The notes under the pieces: model-generated
Databases searched by the model: none
What the model saw: the letters and a program-made list of their open reading frames with translations, nothing else
What the model was told of the DNA's origin: nothing
Shown: positions 62,152 through 64,000 of the stretch, in pieces
How positions within the stretch are numbered: the stretch's first letter is position 1
Layout of the letters: each line of letters opens with the position of its first letter
Program-made: the position numbers and the translations under genes
Origin: Myxococcus fulvus
Lineage (GTDB): Bacteria > Myxococcota > Myxococcia > Myxococcales > Myxococcaceae
Direction of reading: 5' to 3'
Length of the DNA: 64,000 nt
Assembly (NCBI RefSeq): GCF_900111765.1
Contig: NZ_FOIB01000006.1
Location: 62,001-126,000 of the forward strand

Positions 62152-63552
62152 ATGCGAATGAATCAGCGGTGGCTCGAGGTGTCGCTCCTGGCGACGGTGC
62201 TGTGTCTGTGTGCCTGCGGCTCCAGTGACTCGAAGGACGACGCGGGCAGCCCGGATGCGGGCGGTGGTGACGCGGGGACGCCGGACTCGGGCACTCCGGA
62301 CGCGGGTCCCGAGGTGCCCTCCTTCGAGCAAGGGGACGGCGTCTCACGTGAGTCCACCGTGGTGGGTGGAATCGACGTGGACCGCTACACGTGGACGGAC
62401 TCGAAGGGGCGCCCGAGGACGCTGTCGCTGAAGCGGCAGACCGCCGCGGGCAATGGCGGGTACGCGGTCCAGATGACCTATCAGGTCGCCGCGGGCGCCG
62501 ACTGGCGCACGGTGACGGTGGACGGCACCGGCGGCGGCGAGCGCGGCTTCGGCTACTTCGTGGGCCATGAGCTGTACCGCCAGTTCGACAACGGCGCGTC
62601 CGGCACCATCGCGGGGCTGAATGGCGAGGACGACTCGCCGCTGGGATATGGCTTCGCGGTGCGGGGAGCGCCCTCGTCCATCCTCCCGGCGAGCACCTCC
62701 GCCAGCCACACCTTCACGACGACCTACCCGAAGTGGGGCACCCGGGTGGCCATGGCGGACGTCACCGCGGCGACGCCAGCCGCCACCGCGGCCCACCAGA
62801 AGTTCCTGGTGCCGCTCACCCTGCGCTGGGTCTTCCAGAAGGGCGTCGACTTCCCGCGCCTGGACATCCGGTTGGACCTGGGCGAGGCGACGGCGGGACA
62901 GCTCTCGTTCGACCTGCGCGGCCCCTACGGCGTCGTCGAGTTCGCGGACGCCGACACGCAGGCGCCGCTGAGCAACGTGCAGTGGGGCGATACGCGCAAC
63001 CACTTCACCACGCAGGCGCCGGTGGCGGGCGCGCTGACGACCCAGGCGAACTGGACGTGGAACGAGCCCATCGGCGCCACGCGCAAGTATCACGCGCTGC
63101 TCGCGCGCCACTCGGGCACGGGCGTGTTGTACGAGCTGGGCCTGGTCGAGCTGAAGCTGGGGCAGGACGCGGGGCTGGTCTACGGCGGCTACAGCACCAA
63201 CAACGGCGCGACGAAGGCCGCCACGGGGCGGGCGCTGCTGAGCGATGGCTTCTCCGCGGGCGAGTGGCCGTTCCAGTCCGCCCAGTATAGCGGGCTCAAC
63301 GCGGCGACGGGCGTGACGGGCAAGAAGTTCGCCTGGGGCTCCAGCCCGTTCTACGGCTCGGCGTTCACCTCGGTGTACTTCAACAACGACTTCAGCACGG
63401 CCATCGACGCCTTCCCCGCGAGCAAGGCGCTGCTCTACCGGACGTGTCTGGTGATGGGCGTGTCCCCGTTCACCGACGCGAGCCGCAAGTCATTGACGCG
63501 CCAGGTGGCGGAGAGCGCGGCGCCGAGCTGCGCGACGGCCGACCCGCTCTGA
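62152..63552 (+). CDS. large secreted lipoprotein of unknown function
   Basis: A 466-residue lipoprotein: LCLCACG lipobox, then an Asp/Gly/Pro linker (DAGSPDAGGGDAGTPDSG) and a beta-rich domain of about 400 residues with GYFVGHELYRQFDNGASGT, LDIRLDLGEATAG and GYSTNNGATKAATGRALLSDGF. I do not recognise the family; it resembles sugar-binding or polysaccharide-lyase-like beta sandwiches in composition only. A second ATG at 62158 is possible. Its stop lies four bases from the convergent lectin-like gene. Confidence 0.75.
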   Translation: MRMNQRWLEVSLLATVLCLCACGSSDSKDDAGSPDAGGGDAGTPDSGTPDAGPEVPSFEQGDGVSRESTVVGGIDVDRYTWTDSKGRPRTLSLKRQTAAGNGGYAVQMTYQVAAGADWRTVTVDGTGGGERGFGYFVGHELYRQFDNGASGTIAGLNGEDDSPLGYGFAVRGAPSSILPASTSASHTFTTTYPKWGTRVAMADVTAATPAATAAHQKFLVPLTLRWVFQKGVDFPRLDIRLDLGEATAGQLSFDLRGPYGVVEFADADTQAPLSNVQWGDTRNHFTTQAPVAGALTTQANWTWNEPIGATRKYHALLARHSGTGVLYELGLVELKLGQDAGLVYGGYSTNNGATKAATGRALLSDGFSAGEWPFQSAQYSGLNAATGVTGKKFAWGSSPFYGSAFTSVYFNNDFSTAIDAFPASKALLYRTCLVMGVSPFTDASRKSLTRQVAESAAPSCATADPL

Positions 63553-63556
63553 GCCG

Positions 63557-64000
63557 TCACTCCAGGGCCCCTGCCTCGCGCGGGCAGGGGGCCGAGACGC
63601 GCGTCTCGTGGGGGGACGACACACCCCAGGACGTCTGGGCCCCGAGGCAATCCCTGCCGCGCCATCCCACCAGGAGGGTGCGGCCCTCGTCTGCGTAGAA
63701 CTGGAGGCGCTCGGTCTGGCCGGACGCCAGGGGCCGTTGGCGCGGGGCGCGAGTGGCCTCGGGGCGGGCGTCCATGAGGAGCCGCTCGAACACCGAGCGA
63801 TGGACGTTCCATTGCTGTGAGGGCCGGGGCTGACATTCCGGATGGAGGCGGATGCGCGCCCCTCCCACGGGCTCCGGCGCTCCCTCCACGCATTCCCCCG
63901 TCGCGGCGTTCTTCAGCCGGATGCCCCGAAACCCCGGAGGCGGAGCGGCGCCGGGTGTCTCGAGCGGGGTGATGACCCATTGCTGCTCAAGACTGTCATC
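63557..64000 (-). CDS. QxW-type beta-trefoil lectin-like protein (start outside window)
   Basis: The reading frame is open from the window end to the stop at 63557 (147 residues seen); the start lies beyond base 64000, and the GTG at 63889 is internal. Two QQW motifs (EQQWVIT and SQQWNVH) and GFRGIRLKNAATGECVEG fit the ricin-type beta-trefoil pattern, which binds sugars. The C-terminal part contains YADEGRTLLVGWRGRDCLG. Probably the carbohydrate-binding end of a secreted protein. Confidence 0.6.
   Translation of the reverse strand, partial: DDSLEQQWVITPLETPGAAPPPGFRGIRLKNAATGECVEGAPEPVGGARIRLHPECQPRPSQQWNVHRSVFERLLMDARPEATRAPRQRPLASGQTERLQFYADEGRTLLVGWRGRDCLGAQTSWGVSSPHETRVSAPCPREAGALE

Overview
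The window is GC-rich, gene-dense bacterial chromosome and reads as a myxobacterium (order Myxococcales, Myxococcus/Corallococcus type; inferred from gene content and style, not from a marker gene). Signs are the many Asp/Ala/Gly-rich lipoproteins, the thrombospondin type 3/OmpA outer-membrane protein paired with a small lipoprotein, a protein resembling the M. xanthus MXAN_5187 family, orphan signalling proteins and several secreted hydrolases. No rRNA, tRNA, CRISPR array, insertion sequence or phage gene was found. The first and last genes are cut by the window ends.

Layout. 1-7.3 kb: housekeeping and envelope genes (truD, OmpA/TSP3 pair, HEAT-repeat protein, DUF1460 protein, zinc-ribbon protein, receiver protein, hpf). 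7.3-18.2 kb: an MXAN_5187-like membrane protein, an NtrY-like histidine kinase, and an overlapping run of penicillin-binding protein 1A, an FG-GAP protein and a solute-binding-like protein whose 3' end is triplicated. 18.4-24.6 kb: xthA, two secreted esterases, thrC, a HEXXH-motif protein and a very basic DUF5872-type protein. 24.4-29.6 kb: cstA with its small YbdD partner, then a ketosynthase III fused to a haem-oxygenase-like diiron domain plus a companion protein.

29.8-42.8 kb holds the most unusual region: five tightly packed genes on the plus strand (trypsin-like protease with a Ca-binding-type loop, a huge beta-rich DUF6603-type protein, then three large proteins of unknown function of 860, 1277 and 505 residues). 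Junctions of 25, -1, -1 and 12 bases and a strong hairpin after the last gene mark them as one operon. No protein in it has a signal peptide. A GMC-type flavin oxidoreductase with a cysteine cluster follows. I treat this as the best candidate for an undescribed system.

44.5-64 kb: small OmpA-like protein, dGTPase, a LytS/LytR-type two-component pair, SUKH-like protein, degenerate metallo-beta-lactamase-fold protein, SRAP protein, alpha/beta hydrolase, a neprosin-family peptidase, a winged-helix regulator with a membrane protein under a promoter flanked by twin palindromes, an Hsp70-like ATPase, an XRE-cupin regulator divergent from azlCD, a collagen-like lipoprotein, small secreted lipoproteins and a truncated QxW lectin-like protein.
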